Position numbers and translations under genes: made by a program. Source: Mesorhizobium hawassense (GTDB lineage: Bacteria; Pseudomonadota; Alphaproteobacteria; Rhizobiales; Rhizobiaceae). From it: DNA of 64,000 nucleotides. The stretch spans positions 186,001-250,000 of the forward strand of contig NZ_QMBP01000009.1 in the NCBI RefSeq assembly GCF_003289945.1, in the 5' to 3' direction. Under the pieces are notes generated by a model. That model made no database searches. It saw only the letters and a list, made by a program, of their open reading frames with translations, and had not been told where the DNA came from. Shown here one piece after another: positions 42,252 through 51,481 of this stretch (its first letter is position 1; each line of letters opens with the position of its first letter).

Positions 42252-43475
42252 AAAATCAAAAAGTCGCCTGACCCAAAACAGCCTCCCATGAGTTCCCACG
42301 ACGTCGTCATCACCGGCATCGGCCTTGTCTCCTCGCTGGGAGAAGGCCCCGACGCGCATTGGCGGAAGCTTACGCAGCCCGGTTTCCAGCCGGTGCTCGA
42401 GGCTGAGCGCTTCGCGCCCTATACCATCCATCCCCTGCCCGAGATCGACTGGAACCTGCAGATCGCCAAGCGCGGCGACCAGCGCCAGATGGAGACCTGG
42501 CAGCGGCTCGGCACCTATGTCGCCGGCCTCGCGCTGGACGACGCCGGCATCAAGGGCAATGACGAGCTTTGCACGACCATGGACATGGTCGTGGCGGCCG
42601 GCGGCGGCGAGCGCGACGAGGCGGTCGACGCCGGGATCCTCGCGGCCTCCGAGAGCCGCAACGACCGCGACGTGCTGCTCAACGAGAAGCTGACCACGGA
42701 ATTGCGGCCGACGCTCTTCCTCGCCCAGCTCTCCAACCTGCTCGCCGGCAACATCTCGATCGTGCACAAGGTCACCGGTTCGTCGCGCACCTTCATGGGC
42801 GAGGAAGGCGCCGGCGTTTCCGCCGTCGAGACGGCCGCCGCGCGTATCCGCTCGGGACAGTCGACCCATGTCCTGGTCGGCGGCGCCTTCCAGACCGAGC
42901 ATTCCGACATGCTGCTCGGCTATGAGCTTGCCGGCTATCTGCATCGCGGCCCGTGGAAGCCCGTTTGGCAGCGCCAGGGCAGCGAAGGCGGCGGCGTGGT
43001 GACCGGCTCCGGCGGCGCCTTCCTGGTGCTCGAGCAGCGCGAGCATGCGCAGAGCCGCGGCCGCAAGATCTACGCCGAGCTTGGCCCCGTCGTTTCCGGC
43101 CGCGCCAGGCGCCGGCGCGGCGAGCTGAATGCCGAGATCGCCGCGCTGCTGAAGCAGGCTCACCTTCCCGATGGCGACCTGCTTACGATTTCCGCCGCCT
43201 CCGGCGCCCACGCCGCCACCGCTGCCGAAAAGGCGGTGCTCGACGCCAACCCGACCTTGGCCGTGCGCGCCTTCTCGACGCTGACCGGTCATATGAAGGA
43301 AGCGCAGTTCCCCTTCGCCGTGGCGCTCGCGGCGCTCGCCGTCGACCGCAAGGCCGGCTATCCTGCTTTCGATGCCACAGCGGAGCGGCAATTCGCGGGC
43401 GTTCCCACGACCGTCCTTGCAACGACGGTCGGCTATCACCAATTCGAGGGCCTGGGGCTGATCAAAGCCGCCTAG
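42246..43475 (+). CDS. fabF2XL: Ketosynthase-like protein FabF2XL lacking the catalytic cysteine
   Basis: A protein of 409 residues (from ATG 42246) with a beta-ketoacyl-ACP synthase fold: VVITGIGLVSSLGEG start and C-terminal GYHQFEGLGLIKAA. The nucleophile motif TACAS of active synthases is replaced by about GEEGA (Glu near residue 187); the only cysteine is C109. The first catalytic His motif (NAHGTST) is also lost, reading SAASGAHA; the second (TGHMKEA) keeps its His. It therefore looks like a chain-length-factor-type partner of the intact FabF1. The alternative start ATG 42288 (MSSHDVV) matches the family better but has no ribosome binding site. Confidence 0.85.
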   Translation: MRKIKKSPDPKQPPMSSHDVVITGIGLVSSLGEGPDAHWRKLTQPGFQPVLEAERFAPYTIHPLPEIDWNLQIAKRGDQRQMETWQRLGTYVAGLALDDAGIKGNDELCTTMDMVVAAGGGERDEAVDAGILAASESRNDRDVLLNEKLTTELRPTLFLAQLSNLLAGNISIVHKVTGSSRTFMGEEGAGVSAVETAAARIRSGQSTHVLVGGAFQTEHSDMLLGYELAGYLHRGPWKPVWQRQGSEGGGVVTGSGGAFLVLEQREHAQSRGRKIYAELGPVVSGRARRRRGELNAEIAALLKQAHLPDGDLLTISAASGAHAATAAEKAVLDANPTLAVRAFSTLTGHMKEAQFPFAVALAALAVDRKAGYPAFDATAERQFAGVPTTVLATTVGYHQFEGLGLIKAA

Positions 43476-43487
43476 ATTTCTCTTTAC

Positions 43488-43531
43488 GCAGTTCCGGACG
43501 GAAAACCGCGACAGGCTTTTCCTGGAATTGC
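43488..43531 (-). repeat. Palindromic repeat family A, inverted orientation
   Basis: Copy 7 of nine, the only one in minus orientation. It separates the two ketosynthase genes, within an apparent operon, 12 bp after the first stop and 23 bp before the next ATG. Confidence 0.88.
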
Positions 43532-43553
43532 TCTGGACCGAGGCAGATAAAAC

Positions 43554-44825
43554 ATGGCCAATCTCCGCGATCATATGGGCAGGCCGATCGTCGCCGTGAC
43601 CGGCATCGGCGTGGTGACCTCGCTCGGCGTCGGCAAGGCCGACAACTGGGCGGCACTGACCTCGGGAAAATCCGGCATCCATCCGATCACCCGCTTTCCG
43701 GTCGATCAGCTCAACACCCGCATCTCCGGCATGGTCGACTTCCTGCCGTCGAGCTCCAAGGGGGCCAGCCCCCTCACCTACGAGATGGCCGAGACAGCGG
43801 CGCAGGAAGCGGTGTCGGAGGCAGGCCTCGATTCCGGCGATTTCGGCGGACCGCTGTTCCTCGCTTCGCCGCCGGTCGAGCTCGACTGGGCCGACCGCTT
43901 CTCGCTCTACAATTCCGACAAGCAGGATATCGGCGCCGAAAGGCTGCTGAGGGTCGCGCGCGCGTTGAAGGAGCTCGACATCTTCGAGACCACGCAGTTC
44001 GGCTCGATTGCCGACAGGCTGGCCGACCGCTTCGGCACGCGCGGCCTGCCGATCACCCTGTCCACGGCTTGCGCATCCGGCGCCACCGCCATCCAGCTCG
44101 GCGTCGAGGCGATCCGGCGCGGCGAGTGCGACAAGGCGCTGTCGATCGGCGCCGACGGCTCGGCAACCGCCGAGGCGCTGATCCGCTTCTCGCTGCTTTC
44201 CGCGCTCTCCACCCACAACGATATCCCTGAGAAGGCGTCAAAACCCTTCTCCAAGGACCGCGACGGCTTCGTGCTGGCCGAGGGTTCCGGCGCGCTGGTG
44301 CTGGAATCGCTTGAAGCGGCCCTTGCGCGCGGCGCGACGATCCTCGGCATCATGCGCGGCTGCGGCGAGAAGGCCGACGACTTTCACCGCACCCGCTCCA
44401 AGCCCGACGCTTCGCCCGCGATCGCGGCGGTGCGCGCCGCCCTTGCCGATGCAGGCGTGGGTGAGGACGAGATCGACTACGTCAACGCGCACGGCACCTC
44501 GACGCCGGAAAACGACAAGATGGAGCACCTGTCGCTGTCGACTGTCTTCGGCGAGCGCATCGCCTCGATGCCGATCTCGTCGAACAAGTCGATGATCGGC
44601 CACACGCTGTCGGCCGCCGGCGCCGTCGAGGCCGCTTTCTCGCTGATGACCATGCGCGAAAGCGTCATTCCGCCGACCATCAACTACGACAATCCCGATC
44701 CGGCGATCGTGCTCGACGTCGTGCCGAACAAGAAGCGCAACGCCGAGGTCAGCACCGTCTTGTCGAATTCCTTCGGTTTCGGCGGCCAGAACACCTGCCT
44801 TGTCATGGCGCGGGAACCGGTCTAA
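43554..44825 (+). CDS. fabF1XL: Beta-ketoacyl-ACP synthase II FabF1XL
   Basis: A 423-residue KAS II with the complete Cys-His-His triad: C173 in STACASGATAI, H313 in VNAHGTSTPEND and H350 in NKSMIGHTLSAAG. The C-terminal NSFGFGGQNTCLV is typical. It is expected to elongate AcpXL-bound acyl chains towards C28 for lipid A, probably with the cysteine-less neighbour as partner. A family A palindrome lies in the 78-bp gap between them. Confidence 0.93.
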   Translation: MANLRDHMGRPIVAVTGIGVVTSLGVGKADNWAALTSGKSGIHPITRFPVDQLNTRISGMVDFLPSSSKGASPLTYEMAETAAQEAVSEAGLDSGDFGGPLFLASPPVELDWADRFSLYNSDKQDIGAERLLRVARALKELDIFETTQFGSIADRLADRFGTRGLPITLSTACASGATAIQLGVEAIRRGECDKALSIGADGSATAEALIRFSLLSALSTHNDIPEKASKPFSKDRDGFVLAEGSGALVLESLEAALARGATILGIMRGCGEKADDFHRTRSKPDASPAIAAVRAALADAGVGEDEIDYVNAHGTSTPENDKMEHLSLSTVFGERIASMPISSNKSMIGHTLSAAGAVEAAFSLMTMRESVIPPTINYDNPDPAIVLDVVPNKKRNAEVSTVLSNSFGFGGQNTCLVMAREPV

Positions 44826-44861
44826 GCGGACTTTTTCAGCCGGACTGAACCGACAGGCCCC

Positions 44862-45890
44862 ATGCGCGCATTGCAACTTATCGAGGACCGCCGTCTTGAA
44901 ACGGTGGACCTGCCGCCTCCCCCGCCGCCTTCGCTCGGCGAGGTGACGCTCCGCATCAAGGCGGTGGCGCTCAACCATATCGACGTCTGGGGCTGGCGCG
45001 GCATGGCCTTCGCCAAGCGCAAGCTGCCGCTGGTCGTCGGCGCCGAGGCCGCAGGTGAGGTCGAGACGGTCGGCCCCGGCGTCTCCAACCTGCTGCCGGG
45101 ACAATTGGTGTCGATCTATGGCGCGCGCACCTGCGGGCTGTGCCGAGCCTGCCGCGAAGGCCGCGACAATCTCTGCGAGCACGTTTCGGGCGTGCACGGC
45201 TTCCATCTCGATGGCTTCGCCCAGGAAAAGATCAACCTGCCGGCCCGCCTCCTGGTGCCGGCTCCGCCCGGCGTCACCGAAATCGGCGCGGCGGTCGCTC
45301 CGGTCACCTTCGGCACGGTCGAGCACATGCTGTTCGACAATGCCAGGCTGGAACCCGGCGAAACCATTCTCGTCCACGCCGGCGGCTCCGGCATCGGCTC
45401 CGCCGCCATCCAGCTGGCCAAGAAAATGGGCTGCACGGTCATCACCACGGTCGGTTCGAACGACAAGATCGACAAGGCCAAGGCGCTTGGCGCCGACCAT
45501 GTCATCAACTACCGCGAGGACCGCTTCGAGGGCGTCGTGCGCAAGCTGACTAAGAAGAAGGGCGTCGACGTCGTGTTCGAGCATGTCGGCGCCGACACCT
45601 TCGCCGGCTCGATGCTGTGCCTGAAGCGCGGCGGCCGCCTCGTCACCTGCGGCTCGACCTCGGGCGTGTCGACGCAGGTCAACCTGATGCAGCTCTTCCA
45701 GCAGCAGCTGAAGCTGCTCGGATCCTTTGGCTGCCGTATGGAGAACATGGCCGACGCCATGCAGAAGATGGCCGCCGGCCTCGTCGCCCCCGTCATCGAT
45801 ACCGAGGTGGGTTTCGACGACATCGACGCGGCGCTGAAGCGTATGGAAGGCCGCGACGTGTTCGGCAAGATCATCCTGCGCGTTTCCTAA
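44862..45890 (+). CDS. Zinc-binding dehydrogenase of the AcpXL cluster
   Basis: A 342-residue medium-chain dehydrogenase/reductase. The structural zinc cysteines are in ARTCGLCRACREGRDNLCEH; the nucleotide motif is HAGGSGIGSAAIQLAKKMG. In Rhizobium the gene at the same place (adh2XL) belongs to the very-long-chain fatty acid operon, and here too it lies between fabF1XL and lpxXL with short gaps. Its exact step is not established; oxidation or reduction of a fatty intermediate is the likely role. Confidence 0.88.
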   Translation: MRALQLIEDRRLETVDLPPPPPPSLGEVTLRIKAVALNHIDVWGWRGMAFAKRKLPLVVGAEAAGEVETVGPGVSNLLPGQLVSIYGARTCGLCRACREGRDNLCEHVSGVHGFHLDGFAQEKINLPARLLVPAPPGVTEIGAAVAPVTFGTVEHMLFDNARLEPGETILVHAGGSGIGSAAIQLAKKMGCTVITTVGSNDKIDKAKALGADHVINYREDRFEGVVRKLTKKKGVDVVFEHVGADTFAGSMLCLKRGGRLVTCGSTSGVSTQVNLMQLFQQQLKLLGSFGCRMENMADAMQKMAAGLVAPVIDTEVGFDDIDAALKRMEGRDVFGKIILRVS

Positions 45891-45909
45891 GGCATTTCAG
45901 GAAAGGCGG

Positions 45910-46902
45910 ATGGTCGGCAAGGTGTTCAGGAAAGCCCGCCGGGACTTCATGTTCCGCTACGGCCTGCGGCTGCGCCAGATGGAGCACTGGCTGGTCGCGA
46001 GGCTCGCCATGGTGCTGCTGTCGCTGCTGCGGCTGTTGCCGCCGGACAGCGCGCTCAACTTCGCCGACCGCGTCACCCGCCGCGTCGGCCCGATGGTCGG
46101 ACGCCACCGCGTCGCTGTCGACAATCTGCGCCTTGCCTATCCTGAAAAGAGCGACGCCGAGATTGAAGCCATCGCGCTCGACATGTGGGGCAACATGGCC
46201 CGCCTCGCGGCCGAGTACATCTTCCTCGACGCCCTCTTCGACTTCGATCCGAACGCTTCGAAGCCGGGCCGGGTCGAGGTCCGTGGCATCGAGCATTTCG
46301 TCGAGATCGCCGGCGAGAACAGACCGCACATCCTGTTCACCGGCCATCTCGGCAATTTCGAGCTGCTGCCGGTTGCCGCCGCCACGTTCGGCATGAAGAT
46401 CACGGCGCTGTTTCGCCCGCCGAACAACCCCTACCTCGCGGACTACATCCACTCCACGCGCCGCTCCTCGATGGGCGCGCTGCTGCCCTCTTCAACCGGC
46501 GCATCCTTCGCCCTTGCCGCCATCCTGGAGAACGGCGGCAATATCGGCGTGCTGGTCGATCAGAAATTTTCGGGCGGCGTGGAGACGACCTTCTTCGGCC
46601 GACCATGCCAGAGCAATCCGATGCTTGGCATGCTGGCCCGCCACTATGACTGCGATGTCTACCCCGCCCGCTGCGTCCGGCTGCCGGGCAACCGCTTTCG
46701 CCTGGAAATCGAGGACAAGCTGACCTTGCCGCGCACCGAAGACGGCAGCGTCGACGTCGCCTCCACCACCCAGCTTTTCACCGACGTGGTCGAGCGCTGG
46801 GTGCGTGAGGACCCGGGCCAGTGGATGTGGTTCCACAAGCGCTGGGAAATCAGCGGTCGCCGCCGCAAGCGCGGACAAGCGAAGGCGGCTGCCGGCCAGT
46901 AG
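45910..46902 (+). CDS. lpxXL: Lipid A very-long-chain acyltransferase LpxXL
   Basis: A 330-residue LPLAT-superfamily acyltransferase of the LpxL/HtrB group. An N-terminal membrane segment (MVLLSLLRLLPPDSALNFAD) precedes the catalytic H-x4-E motif in GHLGNFELLPVAA (about residues 141-153), and GVLVDQKFSGGVETTFFGRP marks the acceptor pocket. As the last gene of the acpXL cluster it should transfer 27-hydroxyoctacosanoate from AcpXL to lipid A at the inner membrane. Confidence 0.92.
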   Translation: MVGKVFRKARRDFMFRYGLRLRQMEHWLVARLAMVLLSLLRLLPPDSALNFADRVTRRVGPMVGRHRVAVDNLRLAYPEKSDAEIEAIALDMWGNMARLAAEYIFLDALFDFDPNASKPGRVEVRGIEHFVEIAGENRPHILFTGHLGNFELLPVAAATFGMKITALFRPPNNPYLADYIHSTRRSSMGALLPSSTGASFALAAILENGGNIGVLVDQKFSGGVETTFFGRPCQSNPMLGMLARHYDCDVYPARCVRLPGNRFRLEIEDKLTLPRTEDGSVDVASTTQLFTDVVERWVREDPGQWMWFHKRWEISGRRRKRGQAKAAAGQ

Positions 46903-46924
46903 TCAAGCCAGCTTGCCGCTCGGA

Positions 46925-47356
46925 TCAGTTGGTGACGACGATCCGCGTGTTGCCGAAGCCGGCTTCCTTGACCATCGCATAGAAGGTCGCGGCGTTGGCC
47001 GGATGCAGGCGCACGCAGCCATGCGAGGCCGGACGCCCGAGATTCCTGATCGCTCCGGTGCCGTGAATGGCGAAGCCGCCGTGGAAGAACACCGAATAAG
47101 GCATCGGCGAGTTGTCATACTTGCGCGAGTACCACATCCGGGCGGTCCATTGCGGCCGGTAGCTGCCGCGTGGCGTGAAGTAGCCCTTGCGCGCGGTCGA
47201 CACGCTCCAGCGGTAAACCACCTGGCCGTATTTGCTGACGGTCATGGTCTGCGTCGAGACGTCGATATTGGCCTCCAAATTGGCTGCCCGACCTGCGACA
47301 GACATGCCGAACAACGCGGTTGCCAGCACGGTTGCCATGAGAACGAACTTTTTCAT
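46925..47356 (-). CDS. L,D-transpeptidase (YkuD family)
   Basis: A 143-residue exported YkuD-domain protein. The signal peptide is MKKFVLMATVLATALFGMSV with cleavage near GRAA-N. The active site HGTGAIRNLGRPASHGCVRL contains the catalytic His, Ser-His-Gly and Cys. These enzymes make 3-3 peptidoglycan crosslinks or attach proteins to peptidoglycan. The short form without a LysM domain is common in Rhizobiales. ATG 47356 follows AAGGGG; the gene faces lpxXL. Confidence 0.92.
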   Translation of the reverse strand: MKKFVLMATVLATALFGMSVAGRAANLEANIDVSTQTMTVSKYGQVVYRWSVSTARKGYFTPRGSYRPQWTARMWYSRKYDNSPMPYSVFFHGGFAIHGTGAIRNLGRPASHGCVRLHPANAATFYAMVKEAGFGNTRIVVTN

Positions 47357-47619
47357 GCGATCAAACCCCTTCGATTGCCCCCTGCCATTCGCGCGGTTTT
47401 TCCATCTTTTCGGCGGCAGGTGCGTTAAGTACCACACACTCCTTGACGAATCCGCCAATCCAATCCGATGAATTTGAACGATTTTCCCGGCATAGTTGCT
47501 GTCGCGACACGCACCCTCTGAAGTTTAGGCGCGGGCGTTTGGGCCATGCCCGGATCGTCGTGTGGCAATGCGCGACTGCTTGCTTGCAAAAGTGCCGCGT
47601 TCCTTCTTCAATCCGCCGG

Positions 47620-48897
47620 ATGAGTGAACGACTTTTCAAGGCGGTCGAGGACCGGGTCGACGATCTTGTCGCGCTGACCGCGGACCTGATCCGCTTCCCG
47701 ACCGTCAATCCGCCAGGCGAAGCCTACCGGCCGTGCGCCGAGTTCCTTGGCGCGCGCTTGAGGAAGCTCGGCTTCGAAACCGAATTCATTCGTGCCGAGG
47801 GGGCGCCGGGCGACAGCGACCGCTACCCGCGCGTCAATGTCGTCGCCCGCTTCGACGGCCGCTCGCCCGGCCCTTGCGTGCACTTCAACTCGCATATCGA
47901 CGTGGTCGAGGCCGGCGACGGCTGGACCGTCGATCCCTTTGCCGGCGTCGTGAAGGACGGCAGGGTCTATGGCCGCGGCGCCTGCGACATGAAAGGCGGC
48001 CTGGCAGCCTCGGTCATCGCCGTCGAAGCCTTCATGGAGGTCTACCCGGACTTTCCCGGCGCCATCGAGATATCGGGCACGGCGGACGAGGAATCGGGCG
48101 GTTTCGGCGGCGTCGCGCATCTGGCAAGGCTCGGCTATTTCTCGAAGCCGAAGGTCGACCACGTCATCATCCCGGAGCCGTTGAACAAGGATCGCATCTG
48201 CCTTGGCCACCGTGGCGTCTGGTGGGCCGAGATCGAGACCAAGGGCGAGATCGCGCATGGCTCGATGCCGTTCCTCGGCGACAATGCGGTGCGCCACATG
48301 GGCGCCGTCCTGCAGGCCTTCGAGGACGAATTGTTCCCGGCGCTCGACCGCAAGATGACGCGCATGCCGGTGGTGCCGGAAGGCGCCCGCAGATCGACCA
48401 TGAACATCAATTCCATCCATGGCGGCCAGACCGAGGATTTCCGGCCGGGGCTTCCCTCGCCCAACGTGCCGGACTGGTGCCGGCTCACCATCGACCGGCG
48501 CTTCCTGCTCGAAGAGGACATCGCGGCCGTCAAAGGCGAGGTCACCGGCATCCTCGACCGGCTGAAGCGCGAGCGCAAGAAATTCGACTACGAGATCCGC
48601 GACCTGATGGAGGTGCTGCCGCTGATGACCGAGCGCGACGCGCCGGTGGTGAAAGCCGTCGCCAAAGGCATCATGGAGGTGTTCGACCGCGAGCCCGACT
48701 ATGTGATCTCTCCCGGCACCTACGACCAGAAGCATGTCGCGCGCATCGGCCACCTCTATGATTGCATCGCCTACGGCCCGGGCATACTGGACCTTGCCCA
48801 CAGGCCGGACGAATGGGTGGGCATCGCCGACATGGTGGAATCGGCCAAGGTGATGGCGATCGGCCTCAACATACTGCTGAGAGGGACGACGGACTGA
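47620..48897 (+). CDS. ArgE/DapE family deacylase (M20 peptidase)
   Basis: A 425-residue M20 metallohydrolase. Metal ligands are visible in HFNSHIDVV, YGRGACDMKGGLAA and GTADEESGGFGG (catalytic Glu in DEES), with the dimerisation-domain residues in STMNINSIHGG. Members remove acyl or aminoacyl groups from amino acids and peptides. It lies just upstream of a complete peptide ABC transporter operon on the same strand, so it probably hydrolyses the imported compound. ATG 47620 (MSERLFKAVED) was chosen from the domain start. Confidence 0.88.
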   Translation: MSERLFKAVEDRVDDLVALTADLIRFPTVNPPGEAYRPCAEFLGARLRKLGFETEFIRAEGAPGDSDRYPRVNVVARFDGRSPGPCVHFNSHIDVVEAGDGWTVDPFAGVVKDGRVYGRGACDMKGGLAASVIAVEAFMEVYPDFPGAIEISGTADEESGGFGGVAHLARLGYFSKPKVDHVIIPEPLNKDRICLGHRGVWWAEIETKGEIAHGSMPFLGDNAVRHMGAVLQAFEDELFPALDRKMTRMPVVPEGARRSTMNINSIHGGQTEDFRPGLPSPNVPDWCRLTIDRRFLLEEDIAAVKGEVTGILDRLKRERKKFDYEIRDLMEVLPLMTERDAPVVKAVAKGIMEVFDREPDYVISPGTYDQKHVARIGHLYDCIAYGPGILDLAHRPDEWVGIADMVESAKVMAIGLNILLRGTTD

Positions 48898-49023
48898 GCG
48901 CGGCGCCGGCAGGAAAAACATTCCTTCAGGAACCGCCGGACAGCACGAAACGCAATTTACTCGCGCGCCAAATCACGCTTCTATCCGCCGGCTTGAGCAC
49001 GTTTAAGCAATGGGAGTTCAGCG

Positions 49024-50505
49024 ATGAAACTGTGGAAGACCATCCTGGCCGCGGCCGCCCTGTCGCTTGCCGCCGCCACGTCGGCCTTTGCCGCGCGCAC
49101 CGACCTCACACTTGGCATCGTGCTCGAGCCGCCGCATCTCGATCCGACCGCCGGCGCGGCCGCGGCCATCGGCGAAGTCACCTATGCCAACGTCTTTGAA
49201 GGGCTGACGCGCATCGACGACAACGGCCAGGTTCAGGCCGCTCTCGCCGAGAGCTGGGCCGTCTCCGACGACGGCAAGATCTACACGTTCAAGCTGCATT
49301 CCGGCGTGAAGTTCCACGATGGCTCGGCCTTCAGCGCCGACGACGTGAAATTCTCGCTGGACCGGGCGCGTGCCAAGGATTCGCTCAATCCGCAAAAGCC
49401 GCTCTTTGCGCACATCACCGATGTCACGGCGGTCGATCCAGCGACGGTCAAGGTCACCCTCGACGGCCCGCAGGGCAATTTCCTTTACGACATGGGCCTG
49501 GTCGCAGCGGTGATCGTGGGGAAGGGATCGGCCGACGGCAATAAGGACAAGCCGATCGGCACCGGTCCGTTCAAGCTCGATCACTGGGCCAAGGGTTCCG
49601 AGATCACGCTAGTCAAGAACCCGGACTACTGGGGCACGCCCGCCGCGCTCGACAAGGCGACATTCCGCATCGTTCCCGACGCCGCCGCGGCAGTCCCCGC
49701 CTTGCTTTCGGGCGACATCCAGGCTTTCGCCAACATGCCAGCGCAGGACGCACTTGCGCAGGTCCAGTCCGATCCGCGCTTCAGCGTCGTGATCGGCGCG
49801 ACCGAGGGCGAGACAATCCTGTCGATCAACAACAAGAAGCCACCCTTCGACAAGCTCGCGGTGCGGCAGGCGCTCGCCTCGGCGATCGATCGCGGCGCTA
49901 TTATTGCAGCCGCCTCGAACGGTCTTGGAAAGCCGATCGGCTCTCATTTCTCGCCGGGCGATGCGGGCTATGTCGATCTCACCGGCGTCTATCCGCACGA
50001 CATCGTCAAGGCCAAGGAGTATCTGAAGGAAGCGGGGCTGGAGAACGGCTTCTCGGCCACGATCAAGCTGCCGCCCGTGCCCTACGCACGCGACGGCGGC
50101 CAGGTGATTCAATCCCAACTGAAGGACATCGGGGTCAATCTGCAGATCATTCCGGTCGAATGGGCGGAGTGGCTTAGCCAGGTCTTCACCAACAAGGACT
50201 ACGACCTGACCATTGTTTCCCATGTCGAGCCAAACGACATCGATATCTATTCGCGGCCCGGCTACTATTTCCAGTATGACAATCCGAAGTTCAACGACCT
50301 CATCAAGGAGCTCGACACCACGGTTGACAACGACAAGAGGCTGGAGCTGCTGGGCGAGGCGCAGAAGATTCTCGCGCACGACGTGCCTGCCGTCTACCTG
50401 TTCGAGCTGCCGAAGATTGGCGTCTGGGACGCCAAGCTGCAGGGCATGTGGACGAACTGGCCGATCGAGGCGGATGATCTGACCAAGGTGAAGTGGACGG
50501 ATTGA
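49024..50505 (+). CDS. Peptide/oligopeptide ABC transporter substrate-binding protein
   Basis: A 493-residue SBP family 5 protein with a Sec signal peptide (MKLWKTILAAAALSLAAATS..AFAA, cleavage about residue 23). Family features include ANVFEGLTRIDDNGQVQAALAESW, FKLHSGVKFHDGSAFSADDVKFS and DKPIGTGPFKLDHW. It captures peptides or related compounds in the periplasm and delivers them to the two permeases encoded directly downstream. It is 126 bp after the deacylase gene. Confidence 0.9.
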   Translation: MKLWKTILAAAALSLAAATSAFAARTDLTLGIVLEPPHLDPTAGAAAAIGEVTYANVFEGLTRIDDNGQVQAALAESWAVSDDGKIYTFKLHSGVKFHDGSAFSADDVKFSLDRARAKDSLNPQKPLFAHITDVTAVDPATVKVTLDGPQGNFLYDMGLVAAVIVGKGSADGNKDKPIGTGPFKLDHWAKGSEITLVKNPDYWGTPAALDKATFRIVPDAAAAVPALLSGDIQAFANMPAQDALAQVQSDPRFSVVIGATEGETILSINNKKPPFDKLAVRQALASAIDRGAIIAAASNGLGKPIGSHFSPGDAGYVDLTGVYPHDIVKAKEYLKEAGLENGFSATIKLPPVPYARDGGQVIQSQLKDIGVNLQIIPVEWAEWLSQVFTNKDYDLTIVSHVEPNDIDIYSRPGYYFQYDNPKFNDLIKELDTTVDNDKRLELLGEAQKILAHDVPAVYLFELPKIGVWDAKLQGMWTNWPIEADDLTKVKWTD

Positions 50506-50533
50506 GGGCGGCGCGATCGCCCGATCGCTTCCC

Positions 50534-51481
50534 ATGACCGCCTACCTCCTCAAACGCCTCATCATCGCGGCCCTCACCCTGGTGCTGGCCTCGATGGTGG
50601 TGTTTGCGGTCATGGAGATCCTGCCCGGAGATCCGGCGCGCCTGATGCTGGGCCTCAATGCCAGCGCCGACCAGATTGAAGTGCTGCGCAACCAGATGGG
50701 GCTGAACGCGCCGCTTATCCTGCGCTATCTCCATTGGGCGGGTGGCTTGCTCAGCCTCGATTTCGGCCGTTCCTACACCTATTCGGTTCCCGTCATCGAC
50801 CTGGTGCGCGAACGCGTCGCCGTTTCCCTGCCGCTGGCTTTGATCGCATTGGCGCTCTCGACCCTCATCGCCATTCCGGTCGGTGTGTTTTCCGCCAGCC
50901 GCCAGGGCCGCGCCGGTGACACGCTCGCCATGGGGGCAGCCCAACTCGGCGTCGCTGTGCCGAATTTCTGGTTCGCGCTGATGCTGATCTATCTCTTCGC
51001 CGTCTGGCTCCGGCTGGTGCCGGCAGGCGGTTTTCCCGGGTGGAATGCTGGCATCTGGGTTGCGCTAAAATCCCTGATCTTGCCCGCCGTCGCGCTCGCG
51101 CTGCCGCAGGCGGCGATCCTAGGGCGCGTCGCCCGCTCGGCGCTGATCGAGGTGCTCAACGAAGACTATATCCGCACCGCCCGCGCCAAGGGCCTGCCCT
51201 ACCACGCCGTGCTGTGGCGCCATGCGTTGCGCAACGCCATGATCCCGGTGCTCACCATTCTCGGCCTGCAATTCGCCTTCCTGCTTGCCGGCACCATCAT
51301 CATCGAGAATGTCTTTTACCTGCCTGGCCTCGGCCGGCTGATCTTCCAGGCCATCACCCAGCGCGACCTGATCGTCGTCGAGAGCATCGTCATGCTTCTT
51401 GTCGCCGCCGTGATCGTCATCAACCTCCTCGTCGATTTCTCCTACGCCATCGTCGATCCGCGCCTCAGAGGCCGGCAATGA
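50534..51481 (+). CDS. Peptide ABC transporter permease (DppB-like)
   Basis: A 315-residue permease with six membrane segments. The N-terminal domain is typical (LLKRLIIAALTLVLASMVVFAVMEILPGDPA), as are RTARAKGLPYHAVLWRHALRNAMIP (the EAA coupling loop) and ENVFYLPGLGRLIFQAI. It pairs with the DppC-like protein; its stop overlaps that gene's ATG. Confidence 0.92.
   Translation: MTAYLLKRLIIAALTLVLASMVVFAVMEILPGDPARLMLGLNASADQIEVLRNQMGLNAPLILRYLHWAGGLLSLDFGRSYTYSVPVIDLVRERVAVSLPLALIALALSTLIAIPVGVFSASRQGRAGDTLAMGAAQLGVAVPNFWFALMLIYLFAVWLRLVPAGGFPGWNAGIWVALKSLILPAVALALPQAAILGRVARSALIEVLNEDYIRTARAKGLPYHAVLWRHALRNAMIPVLTILGLQFAFLLAGTIIIENVFYLPGLGRLIFQAITQRDLIVVESIVMLLVAAVIVINLLVDFSYAIVDPRLRGRQ

Noticed and set aside
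42117..44216. 699-residue minus-strand reading frame
   Set aside because: Antisense shadow of acpXL and both ketosynthase genes, produced by high GC content; no family resemblance.
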